Part shown: positions 8,868 through 19,015 of the stretch, one piece after another | How positions within the stretch are numbered: the stretch's first letter is position 1 | Layout: the number at the start of each line of letters is the position of its first letter | From: a bacterium HR37 | GTDB taxonomy: Bacteria; Desulfobacterota_D; UBA1144; Nemesobacterales; CSP1-2 | Reading direction: 5' to 3' | DNA length: 64,000 nucleotides | Assembly: GCA_002898375.1 (NCBI GenBank) | Contig: BEIN01000002.1 | Coordinates: 1 to 64,000 of the forward strand | Made by a program: the position numbers and the translations under genes | Notes under the pieces: model-generated | Told to the model about the DNA's origin: nothing | The model's input: the letters and a program-made list of their open reading frames with translations, nothing else | Database searches by the model: none

Positions 8868-10868
8868 ATGCATAAAAAACGGGTTTTAATAATAGGGGCA
8901 AATAAAGATTGCTGTTTTACGATAAGGAGTTTTTTAGAATCACAGGGAATAAAAGATGTTTCAGTACTTGGCTATGCAGAGGGTATGGACAGGCTCTTTT
9001 ATGAAAAACCCGATATCACGGTGCTTGAGGCAGCCTATACCCATCAGAATAGACTTGTTCACTCAATTGTAAGGAGGCTGGAGAGTTCTGGTGAGTTTAA
9101 GTTGTTTGAGGTAAAGGGCGATGGTGTAAGCATAGGTGATAAGAAAAGAGTCGTTTTCTTTATTAAAGACCCATCTCAGGTAGGTGAGCTCCTGGAGCTG
9201 CTAAAAGGCTTTATGATAAATGGGGAGGATATAGGGGGAAAGGAAGAAGATGGCTTTGAAGAAACAGGCACACTCAATAAGATTTCCTATCCTTATCTTA
9301 TCCTGCACATATATCACAACAGAAAAACGGGCATTTTGAGAATAGATTCCGGTTCCCAGCTTACCATATATCTTGCAGAAGGTATTCCTATTTTTGCTGA
9401 GGGAGGAGAGATAGAGACTGCTCTTGGAAGACTGTTGCTTGAGAGTGGCAGGATAAGTGAGCTGGATTATGAGAGGTTAACAGATATTCTGGCACGTGGG
9501 GGTAAAAAGGCTGGAGAGATCTTGTTAGAATTGGGTCTGGTTTCTCCTCACGAACTCAGTATGTTTTTAGAGCTTCAGGTAAAGGAGAAGCTCATAAGAG
9601 GGTTTAAGTACACCCGTGGTAAGTACAGTTTTAAACCCCAAACTGCCTTTGGAGATAACATAGTTCGCTATGAAATAAATCCGTTTTACATAGTGTATGA
9701 GGGAATAAATCGTTTTTTGAATGTGACTTATCTAAAAAAGCTCTTTTTCGATAGCTACCCCAGTTCCCGTATAAGATTAAACACTGGTCTTAAAGAGGAT
9801 GTGGACCTACTTGCTATCGGGACAAAGAAACGCAGGTTTTTCGAGGGTCTAAAAGAGGGGATGACTGTAAAGGATGTGGTAAATGCCAGTAAACTGAGAG
9901 AGGATGAAGCTCTTAAGATCCTTTACTTTCTTTTCATGCTGGGTTTTGTTGAGATAGAAGGTCCCTCTCCAGATAGGATCCGGGAAGCTTTATACAGGCA
10001 AAAAGAGGGTTCAGAAAGGGATTTAAATGGGCTTGATCATGAGGTAACCAAAGAGCAAAAGAGAGCTTCAAGGATTGAAGCCACGGAAAGCTCTTTGCAG
10101 GTAGGTGGTAAAAATAGCGAGCCTTCGGATCAGAAGAAGGAGGATGTGGCAAAAATTATCCTTGATTTTTACTCCTCTATGGAGAGCAAAAATTACTATG
10201 AGATTCTGGGCGTTCCAAAGGAGGCAGGTAAGGAGGAAATAAAGGATGCTTACTTTAGGCTTGCAAGGAGGTTCCATCCGGATGCGAATCCCGGTCTAAA
10301 GGGTGAGCTTAAGGATAAATGTGAGGAGGTATTTGCAAGGATAACCCTTGCTTATCAAACCCTGTCTAACGATAAGGAGAGGGAGTTATACGATTCTCAA
10401 GGGGAGTTATTCAGGCTGAAGGAGCAAAGTGTGTATATATGTGAGGCTGAATTTGCCTACAAGGAGGCAGAGGTTTTTCTTAAGCAGAGAAGATACCGGG
10501 AGGCTGAAGAGAAACTTAAGCAGGCGGTTAATCTAAATCCTGAGGAACCTGTATACGTTGCTACCCTTGCGTGGATTAACTTTGTTATGGCATCGGATAA
10601 AAACAGTGTTATAGATAGGGTGAGACAGGAGCTTGAAAGGGCCGTTGAACAGAACCCAAAATCTGCAAAGATACACTACTACCTTGGGCATGTCTATAAA
10701 CACCTAAATGATACCAAAAAAGCGGAGAAGAGTTTTGCTGAAGCGGTAAAGTGTGACCCAGATTTTATAGAGGCAAAAAGGGAGCTTCGGTTGATTGAGA
10801 GGCGTAGAGCTGAAGAACTTTCAAAAAAAACTGGGAAGAGGTTCTGGTCGATCTTTTTTAAAAAATGA
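8868..10868 (+). CDS. PATAN (DUF4388)-J-domain-TPR protein
   Basis: A 666-residue multi-domain protein. Residues 1-125 resemble a degenerate receiver fold (KRVLIIGANKD, no clear phospho-Asp pocket). Residues ~142-265 match DUF4388/PATAN (YHNRKTGILRI, then a LLLESGRI-type repeat). A J domain spans about 440-505 with YYEILGVP and the HPD tripeptide near 470, so it could stimulate an Hsp70. At least two TPR-like repeats fill 525-650 (REAEEKLKQAVNLNPEEP; KSAKIHYYLGHVYKH). No membrane segment. This architecture is known mainly from deltaproteobacterial-type genomes and probably links signalling to chaperone function. It follows the PpiD-like gene by five bases. Confidence 0.8.
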   Translation: MHKKRVLIIGANKDCCFTIRSFLESQGIKDVSVLGYAEGMDRLFYEKPDITVLEAAYTHQNRLVHSIVRRLESSGEFKLFEVKGDGVSIGDKKRVVFFIKDPSQVGELLELLKGFMINGEDIGGKEEDGFEETGTLNKISYPYLILHIYHNRKTGILRIDSGSQLTIYLAEGIPIFAEGGEIETALGRLLLESGRISELDYERLTDILARGGKKAGEILLELGLVSPHELSMFLELQVKEKLIRGFKYTRGKYSFKPQTAFGDNIVRYEINPFYIVYEGINRFLNVTYLKKLFFDSYPSSRIRLNTGLKEDVDLLAIGTKKRRFFEGLKEGMTVKDVVNASKLREDEALKILYFLFMLGFVEIEGPSPDRIREALYRQKEGSERDLNGLDHEVTKEQKRASRIEATESSLQVGGKNSEPSDQKKEDVAKIILDFYSSMESKNYYEILGVPKEAGKEEIKDAYFRLARRFHPDANPGLKGELKDKCEEVFARITLAYQTLSNDKERELYDSQGELFRLKEQSVYICEAEFAYKEAEVFLKQRRYREAEEKLKQAVNLNPEEPVYVATLAWINFVMASDKNSVIDRVRQELERAVEQNPKSAKIHYYLGHVYKHLNDTKKAEKSFAEAVKCDPDFIEAKRELRLIERRRAEELSKKTGKRFWSIFFKK

Positions 10869-10974
10869 TCTAATATACTATATATAGTAGCAATAAATAG
10901 ATATGATACATCAAATTGTAGTAGTTTTTCTTTACAATGTTTTTGCTTTATGATAACCTTAGCTTCATTTAAGG

Positions 10975-13900
10975 ATGAGGATCAAGTCTTTAGAGCTTAG
11001 AGGTTTTAAATCCTTCTATGAACAAACCACTATTGAATTTCACCATTCAATAAGCGCAATAGTTGGCCCAAACGGTTGCGGAAAATCCAATATACTTGAT
11101 GCTATATGCTGGGTTCTTGGTGAGCAGAATCCAAGACGCTTAAGGGCCGGTGATATGGTTGATCTGATATCAAACGGAGGGGAGTTATTAAAACCTCTGG
11201 GTATGGCAGAGGTATCTCTTGTTATAACGGATTTTCCGGGACAGGGGTTTAATGAAGTAGCAATAAAGAGAAGGCTTTTTCGTTCAGGTGAAAGTGAATA
11301 CTATATAAACGGTGTTCCCTGTAGGTTAAAGGATATTACAGAGCTTTTTCTGGATACGGGTATAGGGGCAAGGTCATACTCCATAATTAGTCAGGGAAGG
11401 GTAGAGCACATAATTACGGCCAAACCGGAAGAAAGAAGGTTGTTTATAGAAGAGGTTGCAGGGATTGTAAAGTACAAAACCAGACGGCGTGAAACAGAAA
11501 GCAAGATAGAGTCGACAAAGGAGAACCTAAAGCGTGTAAGAGACCTTGCCTTAGAGGTAAGACGTCAGATGCAGGCTCTTGGCAAACAGGCACGTGATGC
11601 AGAGGAGTTTAGGTTTCTTTCGGAGAGGGCAAGGAATCTTGAGGCAATTATTGCTGGCTCCAAGTTGCGCAAGCTTAGAGATAAGGAATCTATCTTAAAG
11701 GAGGAAAGAGCGGGAGTTGAGTCTTTGCTAAACAGTCTGGAAATGGAAGCAGAAAGCAAGGAAAATGCCTTAAACGAGCTCCGCTCATCACTCCAGGGGT
11801 TGCAAAGGGAGATTGAGGGGCTTGAGGGTCTTATATACGAGACAAAATCTAAACTTCAGACCAAAGAATCGCTTATTAACCTTGTTCAGAAAGAATCAGC
11901 GAGTGTAGATGAGTTTATAGATAAGCTTGAAAAAGAGATAGATTTACTAAAGGAGGAGGAAAGAAAGATAGAAGGTCTTATAGCTTCCAGGAGGAAAAGT
12001 TTAGAGGCAACAAGAGAGGAGCTGATTGCAAAGGAATCAAGGCTTATGGAGCTTGAGGGTGTCCTTTCTGGGCTTAAGAGGGATTTCCTTGAAGGTAAAA
12101 ACCAGCTTGAAACCATAAGGAAGAGGCTGCTGGATATTCTAGACAGGTATAGTTCTTTAAAAGGTGTTGTTTTTGGCTATGAAAAGGAGTTGGCTGAGCT
12201 TAAATCGAGAAGGGAAAGGCTGGAGAAAGAGCTTAAAGAGGTATTTGAAGAAAAAACCGGTATCTCATCGAGAATAACCGATATTGAGCGTGCTTTAAAG
12301 CAGATAGAGGACAAAAAGGTTATCCTAAGTGGTGAAAGGATTAAATTGGAAGAGGATCTTCTCTTGCTTAATAAAAGGCAGGAGCTGCTTTTAGAGAAGA
12401 GTAGCTTCATTGGTGAGCGCCTTAAGGAAGTTCGCTCAAGACTCGATGTCCTTCAGCAAATTCAACTAAACTATGAGTGGCTTCCAGAGGAGATCAGGAA
12501 ATTTATACTTGAAAGGAAAGGAAACGGGGTTCTTGGAATTATTGCAGACTTCATATCTGTTCAGGAAGGGTATGAAAGGGCTGTTGAATCGGCAATCGGT
12601 GAGAGGTTAAACTGGGTTGTTGTAGATGGGAAAGAGGAAGCTTTAGAAGCACTAGAGTATCTGAAGCGGTACTCAACGGGAAAAGGGACTTTTATTTCCT
12701 TGGATTTGAAAACTGGGTCCAGCCTTACACAAAATGGCATCGGTGCTTTACCGCTTTCCAAGGTGGTAAGGGTTGAAGGCATAGACGGTAGCGTAGTAGA
12801 GAACATGCTAGAGGGTATATATGTGGTTTCATCCCTTGGGGAGGCACTGAGGTTGTGGGAAAGTGTAGAGCCCCGGGCATCTTTCGTTACACCGGATGGC
12901 GATTTTCTTCACTCTACAGGGGCAATTTCCGGTGGCTTTGCAAGAGAGGGCTTTTTTGAAAGAAAAAAAGAGATTGAGAGGCTTTTGCTAGAGGCATCTG
13001 AGCTTGAAAGGGAGCTTTCTGGTCTTTCCACGGAAATAGAGTCAAATAGAGGGGATGCTAAATCGCTGGAGGAAAAAATAGGGGCTGTTAAAGAAGAGCT
13101 GAGGAACCTGGAGATAAGAGAAGCCGAAATGAAAAAGGATGTTTTTAACCTGCGTGATAATCTTTCAAGGGCAAGCAGGAGATTTGAGGTGGTTGACCTA
13201 GAGCTAAATGAGATCGCATCTGAGATGGAGGACAGAAGGTCTAGGCTCCTGGAATTGTCTGAGGAGATGAAACAGCTCCAAGATGAGAGGTCTTTTCTCG
13301 AGGAAAGGTTTAAGCTGCTAGAGGGTGAGATTCAAAGGGTTCAGCATGGATTGGAGGAGAAAGAAACCGAGATTTCAAGCCTTAGGGTTGATATAGCTGC
13401 CCTTAGGGAAAAGGAGAGAGGGATTTTAGAGGATATAGGTGAGCTTGAAAACAGAAAGAGGGATATAACAAGGAAAATAGAGACTGAAACCAAGGAGATC
13501 AGGGAGAAAAAGGAGGGGAAGTTAAAGCTTTTAGAAACTGGTAAGGAAACAAGAAGGGAGGTTGAAACCCTGCTTGCCGAACTGAGAAGTATGGAAGAGA
13601 AGCTGGTATTAAAAAAGCAAGAGAAAGACCGGATTTTGGATGAGTTGGGAAAACTTGAGGAATACAGGGAAGAGCTAAAAAGAAAGGCTTTTTCTCTAAG
13701 GGAAAAATTAAACTCCGTTGATCTTGATTTAAATAGCATGGTAATTGAGATAGAACATATAAGGGAGTCAATATCCAGAATTGGGGTTGGAGAAGAGAAT
13801 GCAGTTACTGCTGTTTTAAGCGACCTGGAACTTGAGGAGAAAGAAAGAGAGTTTAGGGAGTTACAGGAGAAAATTGAGGGTTTTGGTCCCGTAAACCTCC

Positions 13901-14481
13901 TTGCTCCTGAGGAGTACAAGGTACTTGAAGAAAGAGCCAGATTCCTTGATGAGCAGATAGAGGATTTAACAAAGGCAATTTCATCCTTAAAAAGGGCTAT
14001 AAACAGGATTGATAGGGAATCGGAAAAAAGGTTTATGGAGACATTTGAGGATCTAAACAGGAAGTTTGGAGAGATCTTTGGCAGGTTGTTTAAAGGTGGG
14101 GAAGCAAGGCTTGCTCTTACAGACCCAGATGATGTTCTTCAAACGGGTGTTGAGGTTATGGTAAAGCCCGGTGGTAAGAGGTTTCAATCTCTTAGCTTGC
14201 TTTCAGGAGGTGAGAAGGCGTTATCTGCTATTGCCCTTGTGCTATCTGCAGGCTTTGTAAAAAATACCCCCTTTTTCTTCTTTGATGAGGTGGATGCACC
14301 TTTGGATGATATAAACACTGCGCGTTTTGTTGATCTTCTAAGGGAGATTGCAAAGAAGTCTCAGGTTATAGTTATTACCCATAATAAAAAGACGATGCAG
14401 GCAGTGGACTCCCTAATAGGGATAACCTCTGAGAAGCCCGGTGTATCCAAGGTTGTCTCAGTTGAACTTAAAGAATTATAA
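10975..14481 (+). CDS. smc: Chromosome segregation protein SMC
   Basis: Condensin-type ATPase that compacts and segregates the chromosome as a dimer with ScpA/ScpB. Walker A GPNGCGKSN at 31-39; long coiled coil ~165-500; hinge ~505-660 (GNGVLGIIADFI); second coiled coil to ~1000; ABC signature LLSGGEKAL near 1077; Walker B FFFFDEVDAPLDD near 1100; H-loop VIVITHNKKTM near 1136. Length 1168 is standard. The start has only AAGG two bases before it, so initiation may not use a normal Shine-Dalgarno. The 106-base AT-rich gap before it contains no other gene. Confidence 0.97.
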   Translation: MRIKSLELRGFKSFYEQTTIEFHHSISAIVGPNGCGKSNILDAICWVLGEQNPRRLRAGDMVDLISNGGELLKPLGMAEVSLVITDFPGQGFNEVAIKRRLFRSGESEYYINGVPCRLKDITELFLDTGIGARSYSIISQGRVEHIITAKPEERRLFIEEVAGIVKYKTRRRETESKIESTKENLKRVRDLALEVRRQMQALGKQARDAEEFRFLSERARNLEAIIAGSKLRKLRDKESILKEERAGVESLLNSLEMEAESKENALNELRSSLQGLQREIEGLEGLIYETKSKLQTKESLINLVQKESASVDEFIDKLEKEIDLLKEEERKIEGLIASRRKSLEATREELIAKESRLMELEGVLSGLKRDFLEGKNQLETIRKRLLDILDRYSSLKGVVFGYEKELAELKSRRERLEKELKEVFEEKTGISSRITDIERALKQIEDKKVILSGERIKLEEDLLLLNKRQELLLEKSSFIGERLKEVRSRLDVLQQIQLNYEWLPEEIRKFILERKGNGVLGIIADFISVQEGYERAVESAIGERLNWVVVDGKEEALEALEYLKRYSTGKGTFISLDLKTGSSLTQNGIGALPLSKVVRVEGIDGSVVENMLEGIYVVSSLGEALRLWESVEPRASFVTPDGDFLHSTGAISGGFAREGFFERKKEIERLLLEASELERELSGLSTEIESNRGDAKSLEEKIGAVKEELRNLEIREAEMKKDVFNLRDNLSRASRRFEVVDLELNEIASEMEDRRSRLLELSEEMKQLQDERSFLEERFKLLEGEIQRVQHGLEEKETEISSLRVDIAALREKERGILEDIGELENRKRDITRKIETETKEIREKKEGKLKLLETGKETRREVETLLAELRSMEEKLVLKKQEKDRILDELGKLEEYREELKRKAFSLREKLNSVDLDLNSMVIEIEHIRESISRIGVGEENAVTAVLSDLELEEKEREFRELQEKIEGFGPVNLLAPEEYKVLEERARFLDEQIEDLTKAISSLKRAINRIDRESEKRFMETFEDLNRKFGEIFGRLFKGGEARLALTDPDDVLQTGVEVMVKPGGKRFQSLSLLSGGEKALSAIALVLSAGFVKNTPFFFFDEVDAPLDDINTARFVDLLREIAKKSQVIVITHNKKTMQAVDSLIGITSEKPGVSKVVSVELKEL

Positions 14482-14509
14482 CCTTATCTTATATAATAGT
14501 GGGCTTTTC

Positions 14510-14538
14510 TTGTTATATAGATAGTTTCAGCTTATAAT
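14510..14538 (+). promoter_or_regulatory. Sigma70-type promoter for secA
   Basis: TTGTTA at 14510-14515 and a perfect TATAAT at 14533-14538, separated by 17 bases, in the gap between smc and secA. A start site near 14545 would give a leader of about 40 bases. No SecM-like leader peptide gene is visible. Confidence 0.7.
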
Positions 14539-14584
14539 TTTTAAGTTTTTAAACTGGGGTATCAAAATGGAGGTTTGCTAGGAT

Positions 14585-17437
14585 ATGTTTTCCTATATTA
14601 TAAAGAAGATTATAGGTACACAGAATGAAAGAGAAATTAGAAGGCTCCGTTCTGTGGTTGCTCGTATAAACGAACTTGAGAAGGAGCTTGTTGAGCTTCC
14701 AACACATGAGTTAAGGGCAAAAACTGAGTATTTTAAAGAGATAATAAAAAGCAAGGTAAATGGCTACGAGGAATTGGAGGAGGATGAGTACTTTAAAAGG
14801 CTTGAAGATGTCTTATGGGAGATCCTTCCGGAAGCCTTTGCCGTTGTAAGGGAAGTATCAAGACGAACCCTGGGTATGCGTCATTTTGATGTTCAGCTTA
14901 TAGGTGGTATTGTCCTCCATCAAGGAAAGATAGCCGAGATGAAAACCGGAGAGGGAAAGACCCTGGTTGCTGCTCTTCCGCTCTATCTTAACGGTATAGC
15001 TGGTCATGGAGCACATCTTGTTACCGTAAATGATTATCTGGCAAGAAGAGATGCTATATGGATGGGACCCATATACAAGCTGCTGGGTCTTAAGGTAGGG
15101 GTTATCAATCACGAGGCTTCTTATCTGGTTGAATGGGAGGATCCAAAGAGGGCAGAGTATGCAATGGAAAACAATCTGAGTGTCTGGCCCAATGAGTTTT
15201 TGGGTCTAGATATTCCTCCTGAGAGAAACCTTGAGGCACTCGCCGCATTTAAAACCAGGCTTGTTGAGTGTTCAAGAAAGGAAGCCTATCTTGCGGATAT
15301 AACTTATGGAACAAATAACGAGTTTGGGTTCGATTATCTAAGGGACAATATGAGGTTTTCCCTTGAGGACTACGTTCAGAGGGAGCATAACTATGCAATA
15401 GTGGACGAGGTGGATAGCATTCTCATAGACGAGGCAAGAACACCACTAATTATATCTGGTCCATCAGAGGATTCTACAAAGCTCTACTATGAGATTGATG
15501 GTATAGCGAGAAAGCTTAAAAGAGATATAGACTTTACCGTTGATGAAAAGACTCGTCAGGTAACCCTTACCGAGGATGGGGCAACAAAGGTGGAGAGGAT
15601 GCTTGGGATAAACAACATATATGATCCATCCAACCTCGAACTACTTCACCATGTCATTCAGGCACTTCGTGCCCATAGCCTTTTCCAGCGGGATGTTGAT
15701 TACGTGGTAAAGGACGGAAAGGTGATAATTGTAGATGAGTTTACGGGAAGGCTTATGCCTGGAAGAAGGTGGAGTGATGGACTTCATCAGGCAATTGAAG
15801 CAAAAGAGGGCGTGGAGATAGAGAGTGAGAATCAAACGCTTGCCACAATCACCATACAAAACTACTTCAGGATGTACAGAAAACTTGCTGGTATGACCGG
15901 AACCGCTGACACGGAGGCCTTTGAGTTTAAGAAGATTTATAATCTGGATGTGGTTGTAATTCCAACCCATAAACCGATGATAAGGATTGACTACAATGAC
16001 TGTGTTTACAAAACGGAGAGGGAAAAGTTTAACGCTGTTGTAGAGGAAATAAGGAAACTTCATGAGATTGGAAGACCGGTTCTGGTTGGAACTACCTCTA
16101 TAGAGAAGTCTGAAAAGCTAAGTAAAATGCTTGATAAACTTAGGCTTCCCCATCAGGTCTTAAATGCTAAACACCATGAAAAAGAGGCAGAGATTGTAGC
16201 CCAGGCTGGTAGACTGGGAGCCATTACCATAGCTACAAACATGGCGGGTCGTGGAACGGATATCCTGCTTGGGGGAAACCCTGAGTTTCTTGCAAGGGAT
16301 ATCCTGCGCAGAAAATACAAGGTTGAGCCCGATGCAGCCACTCCACAGCAGTTTGAAGAGGCTATGCTTGAGGCTAAAGCTATTTGTGAGAATGAGAAGA
16401 AGAAGGTAATTGAGCTTGGAGGACTCCACATAATAGGTACAGAAAGACACGAGTCAAGAAGGATTGATAATCAGCTAAGGGGAAGGGCTGGTAGGCAGGG
16501 TGATCCTGGTTCTTCTCGTTTTTATGTGTCCCTTGAGGATGACCTTATGAGGATATTTGCCTCTGACAGGATCTCTAAGGTTATGGATAAGCTTGGGTGG
16601 AAAGAAGGTGAGCCTATAGAGGCAAAGTTAATTACAAAGTCTATTGAAAACGCTCAGAAGCGTGTTGAGGCTAGAAACTTTGATATAAGAAAACATCTGC
16701 TTGAGTATGATGATGTTTTAAACACCCAAAGAGAGGTTGTTTATACAAAGAGAAAGGAGATCCTTGCAGGGGATAATCTAAAAGAGAGCCTCTTTGAGAT
16801 GGTGGATGAGCTTCTGGAGGAGATTGTTTCAACCTTCGTTCCTGAAAAACACAAATCAGATAACTTTGACCTAAACGGTTTAAGTGATTCTATATACAGG
16901 CTCTTTAACATACATCTAAGCCCTTCAGAGCTTCCTTTAAATGGAGTGGACAGGGAACGAATTGTTGAGTTCCTCAGGGAAAAGGTAAGAAGTGCATATG
17001 AGGAAAAGGAAAGGGAAATAGGGGCAGAAACAATGAGGCAGATTGAGAAGTTTATAATGCTTCAAACGCTTGATTACCTTTGGAAAGACCATCTATTAAG
17101 CATGGACCACCTAAGGGAAGGGATAGGTCTTAGGGGGTACGGCCAGAAAGACCCACTTTACGAATACAAGAAAGAAGGGTTTGAGATGTTCTCAGAGATG
17201 ATGGAGAGATTCAATCAGGAGGTTTGCGAGAAGCTCTTTAGGGTAAGACCTGTAAGCGATGTGGATGTAGAGCGTCTTGAAAGGAGAAGAAGAATCGAGC
17301 AGCAACGTATGGTTTTAAGCAGAGGGGAGGGAGAGGAAAGAAAAAGACCTGTAAGACGTGAAGCAAAGATTGGAAGAAACGATCCGTGTCCCTGTGGAAG
17401 CGGTAAGAAATACAAGAAGTGTTGTGGTAGGCATTAA
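14585..17437 (+). CDS. secA: Protein translocase motor SecA
   Basis: ATPase that pushes preproteins through SecYEG. Walker A MKTGEGKT near 118-125, [19 protein letters not shown] (DEAD-like) near 273, GMTGTAD near 437, [12 protein letters not shown] near 636, and a C-terminal zinc-binding [13 protein letters not shown] near 931-943 that contacts SecB or ribosomes. 950 residues is within the family range. GGAGG at 14570-14574 precedes the ATG by ten bases. The stop codon overlaps the ribosome site of the MoxR gene that follows, so the two are coupled. Confidence 0.97.
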   Translation: MFSYIIKKIIGTQNEREIRRLRSVVARINELEKELVELPTHELRAKTEYFKEIIKSKVNGYEELEEDEYFKRLEDVLWEILPEAFAVVREVSRRTLGMRHFDVQLIGGIVLHQGKIAEMKTGEGKTLVAALPLYLNGIAGHGAHLVTVNDYLARRDAIWMGPIYKLLGLKVGVINHEASYLVEWEDPKRAEYAMENNLSVWPNEFLGLDIPPERNLEALAAFKTRLVECSRKEAYLADITYGTNNEFGFDYLRDNMRFSLEDYVQREHNYAIVDEVDSILIDEARTPLIISGPSEDSTKLYYEIDGIARKLKRDIDFTVDEKTRQVTLTEDGATKVERMLGINNIYDPSNLELLHHVIQALRAHSLFQRDVDYVVKDGKVIIVDEFTGRLMPGRRWSDGLHQAIEAKEGVEIESENQTLATITIQNYFRMYRKLAGMTGTADTEAFEFKKIYNLDVVVIPTHKPMIRIDYNDCVYKTEREKFNAVVEEIRKLHEIGRPVLVGTTSIEKSEKLSKMLDKLRLPHQVLNAKHHEKEAEIVAQAGRLGAITIATNMAGRGTDILLGGNPEFLARDILRRKYKVEPDAATPQQFEEAMLEAKAICENEKKKVIELGGLHIIGTERHESRRIDNQLRGRAGRQGDPGSSRFYVSLEDDLMRIFASDRISKVMDKLGWKEGEPIEAKLITKSIENAQKRVEARNFDIRKHLLEYDDVLNTQREVVYTKRKEILAGDNLKESLFEMVDELLEEIVSTFVPEKHKSDNFDLNGLSDSIYRLFNIHLSPSELPLNGVDRERIVEFLREKVRSAYEEKEREIGAETMRQIEKFIMLQTLDYLWKDHLLSMDHLREGIGLRGYGQKDPLYEYKKEGFEMFSEMMERFNQEVCEKLFRVRPVSDVDVERLERRRRIEQQRMVLSRGEGEERKRPVRREAKIGRNDPCPCGSGKKYKKCCGRH

Positions 17438-17447
17438 GGAGGAGTTT

Positions 17448-18389
17448 TTGAATTTATCAGAGGTAAGGAAAAAGATAAAGGCTCTAGAAGAGAACATACA
17501 GGGTATTATAAAAGGAAAACCAAAGGTTATAAGAAATGCCCTTGCTGCTCTTCTTTCTCGTGGTCACATCTTAATTGAAGATGTGCCCGGTGTTGGCAAG
17601 ACCACACTTGCCCAGGCTATTGCAAAGTCAACGGAGCTTTCTTTCAAGAGGATACAGTTTACAAGTGATCTTCTTCCATCTGATATTCTGGGTGTTTCTG
17701 TTTTTGACCAAAAGACTGGAGAGTTTGTCTTTAAGCCAGGTCCTATCTTTGCAAATGTAGTTCTTGCGGATGAGATAAACAGGGCAACACCTAAAACACA
17801 AAGTGCATTGCTTGAGGCAATGAGTGAATCTAGGGTTACTGTTGATGGGGTAAACAATGAACTTCCAAGGCCCTTCATGGTAATAGCCACTCAAAATCCC
17901 TTTGAGTATAGGGGAACGTTTCCTCTTCCAGAAAACCAGCTTGATAGGTTCTCTATGAGAATAAGCATAGGTTATCCGGATTATCAAAGTGAAAAGCAGA
18001 TACTCTCGGATGTAAATGCTTCAACTTCTCTGGAGAGGGTAACAGCAATAGTGACCAAACAGGAGATTTTAACACTTCAGATGATGGTTGAGAGGGTACA
18101 TATTGATGAATCCCTTCTGGATTACATTCTTGCAATAGTTAGAGCAACTAGAGATTCTAGTGTATTTGAACTTGGGGTGAGCCCAAGAGGGGCTATAGCA
18201 CTTAAAAGGGCAGCTCAGGCCCATGCTCTTATTGAGGGCAGGGACTTTTGCATTCCTGATGATATAAAGGAGATGGCTATTCCTGTTCTAGCTCACAGGG
18301 TAGTTGCAAAATCGGAGCTTTCTTTAGGGAAACTAAAGGAAGATGATATATTAAGAGAGGTTATCGAAAAGATAAAGGTTCCGGTATAG
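17448..18389 (+). CDS. MoxR-family AAA ATPase
   Basis: AAA+ chaperone of the MoxR type, usually working on metal-enzyme or envelope-complex assembly with a von Willebrand (DUF58) partner. Walker A EDVPGVGKTTLAQ, Walker B VVLADEINRATPKTQ and sensor ATQNPFEYRGTFPLPENQ are intact. I choose the TTG at 17448 because a perfect AAGGAGG (17436-17442) lies five bases before it and the earlier in-frame starts lie inside secA; this gives 313 residues, the family norm. No DUF58 or transglutaminase partner follows, only a small membrane protein, so the substrate is unknown. Confidence 0.88.
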   Translation: MNLSEVRKKIKALEENIQGIIKGKPKVIRNALAALLSRGHILIEDVPGVGKTTLAQAIAKSTELSFKRIQFTSDLLPSDILGVSVFDQKTGEFVFKPGPIFANVVLADEINRATPKTQSALLEAMSESRVTVDGVNNELPRPFMVIATQNPFEYRGTFPLPENQLDRFSMRISIGYPDYQSEKQILSDVNASTSLERVTAIVTKQEILTLQMMVERVHIDESLLDYILAIVRATRDSSVFELGVSPRGAIALKRAAQAHALIEGRDFCIPDDIKEMAIPVLAHRVVAKSELSLGKLKEDDILREVIEKIKVPV

Positions 18390-18409
18390 AATAAAATATG
18401 GGGCTTATA

Positions 18410-18688
18410 ATGAATAAAAAACAAAAGATATATTTTTACAAGGGAAACATCCCTGTTTACTTCCTGCTTATCGTCTTTATTGTTGGTATAGTTGCATTTT
18501 TCTTTCTTGCTCTTTTAGGTCTTCTGGTTGGTACCTTTGTTGGGATAATTGCTGTCCTTTACCTGGTTTTTAAGGCTGCTATACCATTTAAGAAGAAGAG
18601 CGTTTTTAATAGAAACGAGTATGAAAGGGAAAAGCGGGTTGTAGTTTTAGATGAAGGGGATTATGAAGTCATAGATAAAGACGGTTAA
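18410..18688 (+). CDS. Small membrane protein, unknown function
   Basis: About 92 residues, starting preferably at ATG 18410 (GGGG at 18400-18403 is six bases before it; an ATG at 18398 has no ribosome site). One long or two tightly packed hydrophobic segments cover residues ~12-55 (VYFLLIVFIVGIVAFFFLAL, then LLVGTFVGIIAVLYLVF), followed by a basic-acidic cytoplasmic tail. I do not recognise the family. It is 20 bases downstream of the MoxR gene and probably in the same operon, so it might anchor or report to that ATPase. Its stop lies five bases from the stop of the convergent pterin dehydratase gene. Confidence 0.6.
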   Translation: MNKKQKIYFYKGNIPVYFLLIVFIVGIVAFFFLALLGLLVGTFVGIIAVLYLVFKAAIPFKKKSVFNRNEYEREKRVVVLDEGDYEVIDKDG

Positions 18689-18693
18689 CATAC

Positions 18694-18972
18694 CTAGCTT
18701 AGCTTGTCTATTTCTCTTGCCAGATTTATATCCTTTTCTGTTATACCTCCTTCACTGTGGGTAGAGAGTGATAGAGTAACCTTGTTGTAACGTATAAGTA
18801 TGTCTGGGTGGTGATTTGCCTTCTCTGCCAGTATGGCAACTTTGTTTACAAAGGCGACAGCATCTATAAAATCTTTAAAGTTGTATAACTTTGAAATTTC
18901 TTTTCCCTTTAACTCCCATCCTTTAAGCTCTTTGATCTTCTCTCTGATCTCGTTTTCGGATAAAAGAGGCAT
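18694..18972 (-). CDS. Pterin-4a-carbinolamine dehydratase
   Basis: Dehydrates the pterin carbinolamine made by aromatic amino-acid hydroxylases, or acts in a related pterin (including molybdopterin) context. The 92-residue chain has the family signature EKANHHPDILI with H54, H55, P56, D57 and the later LSTHSEGGITEKD with H72. AAGGAGG lies just before its ATG at 18972. It is divergent from folK across 43 bases, which joins two pterin-related genes; no aromatic hydroxylase is present in this window, so the real substrate is open. Confidence 0.88.
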   Translation of the reverse strand: MPLLSENEIREKIKELKGWELKGKEISKLYNFKDFIDAVAFVNKVAILAEKANHHPDILIRYNKVTLSLSTHSEGGITEKDINLAREIDKLS

Positions 18973-18997
18973 GGTTTTTCCTCCTTGGTAGCTCTTT

Positions 18998-19008
18998 TAT
19001 AATATAAT
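18998..19008 (+). promoter_or_regulatory. Overlapping -10 boxes immediately before folK
   Basis: TATAATATAAT holds two overlapping TATAAT boxes (18998-19003, 19003-19008), only 7 to 12 bases before the folK ATG at 19016. The start site would fall at or next to the ATG, so the message would be leaderless. The -35 region is poor. The same AT-rich tract reads TATTATA on the minus strand and may serve the pterin dehydratase gene. Confidence 0.5.
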
Positions 19009-19015
19009 ATATTGT

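Noticed and set aside
13341-13919. 192-codon open frame antisense to smc
   Set aside because: It is the mirror of a repetitive Glu/Lys-rich coiled coil, has no ribosome site and a Ser/Leu-rich composition typical of antisense shadows.
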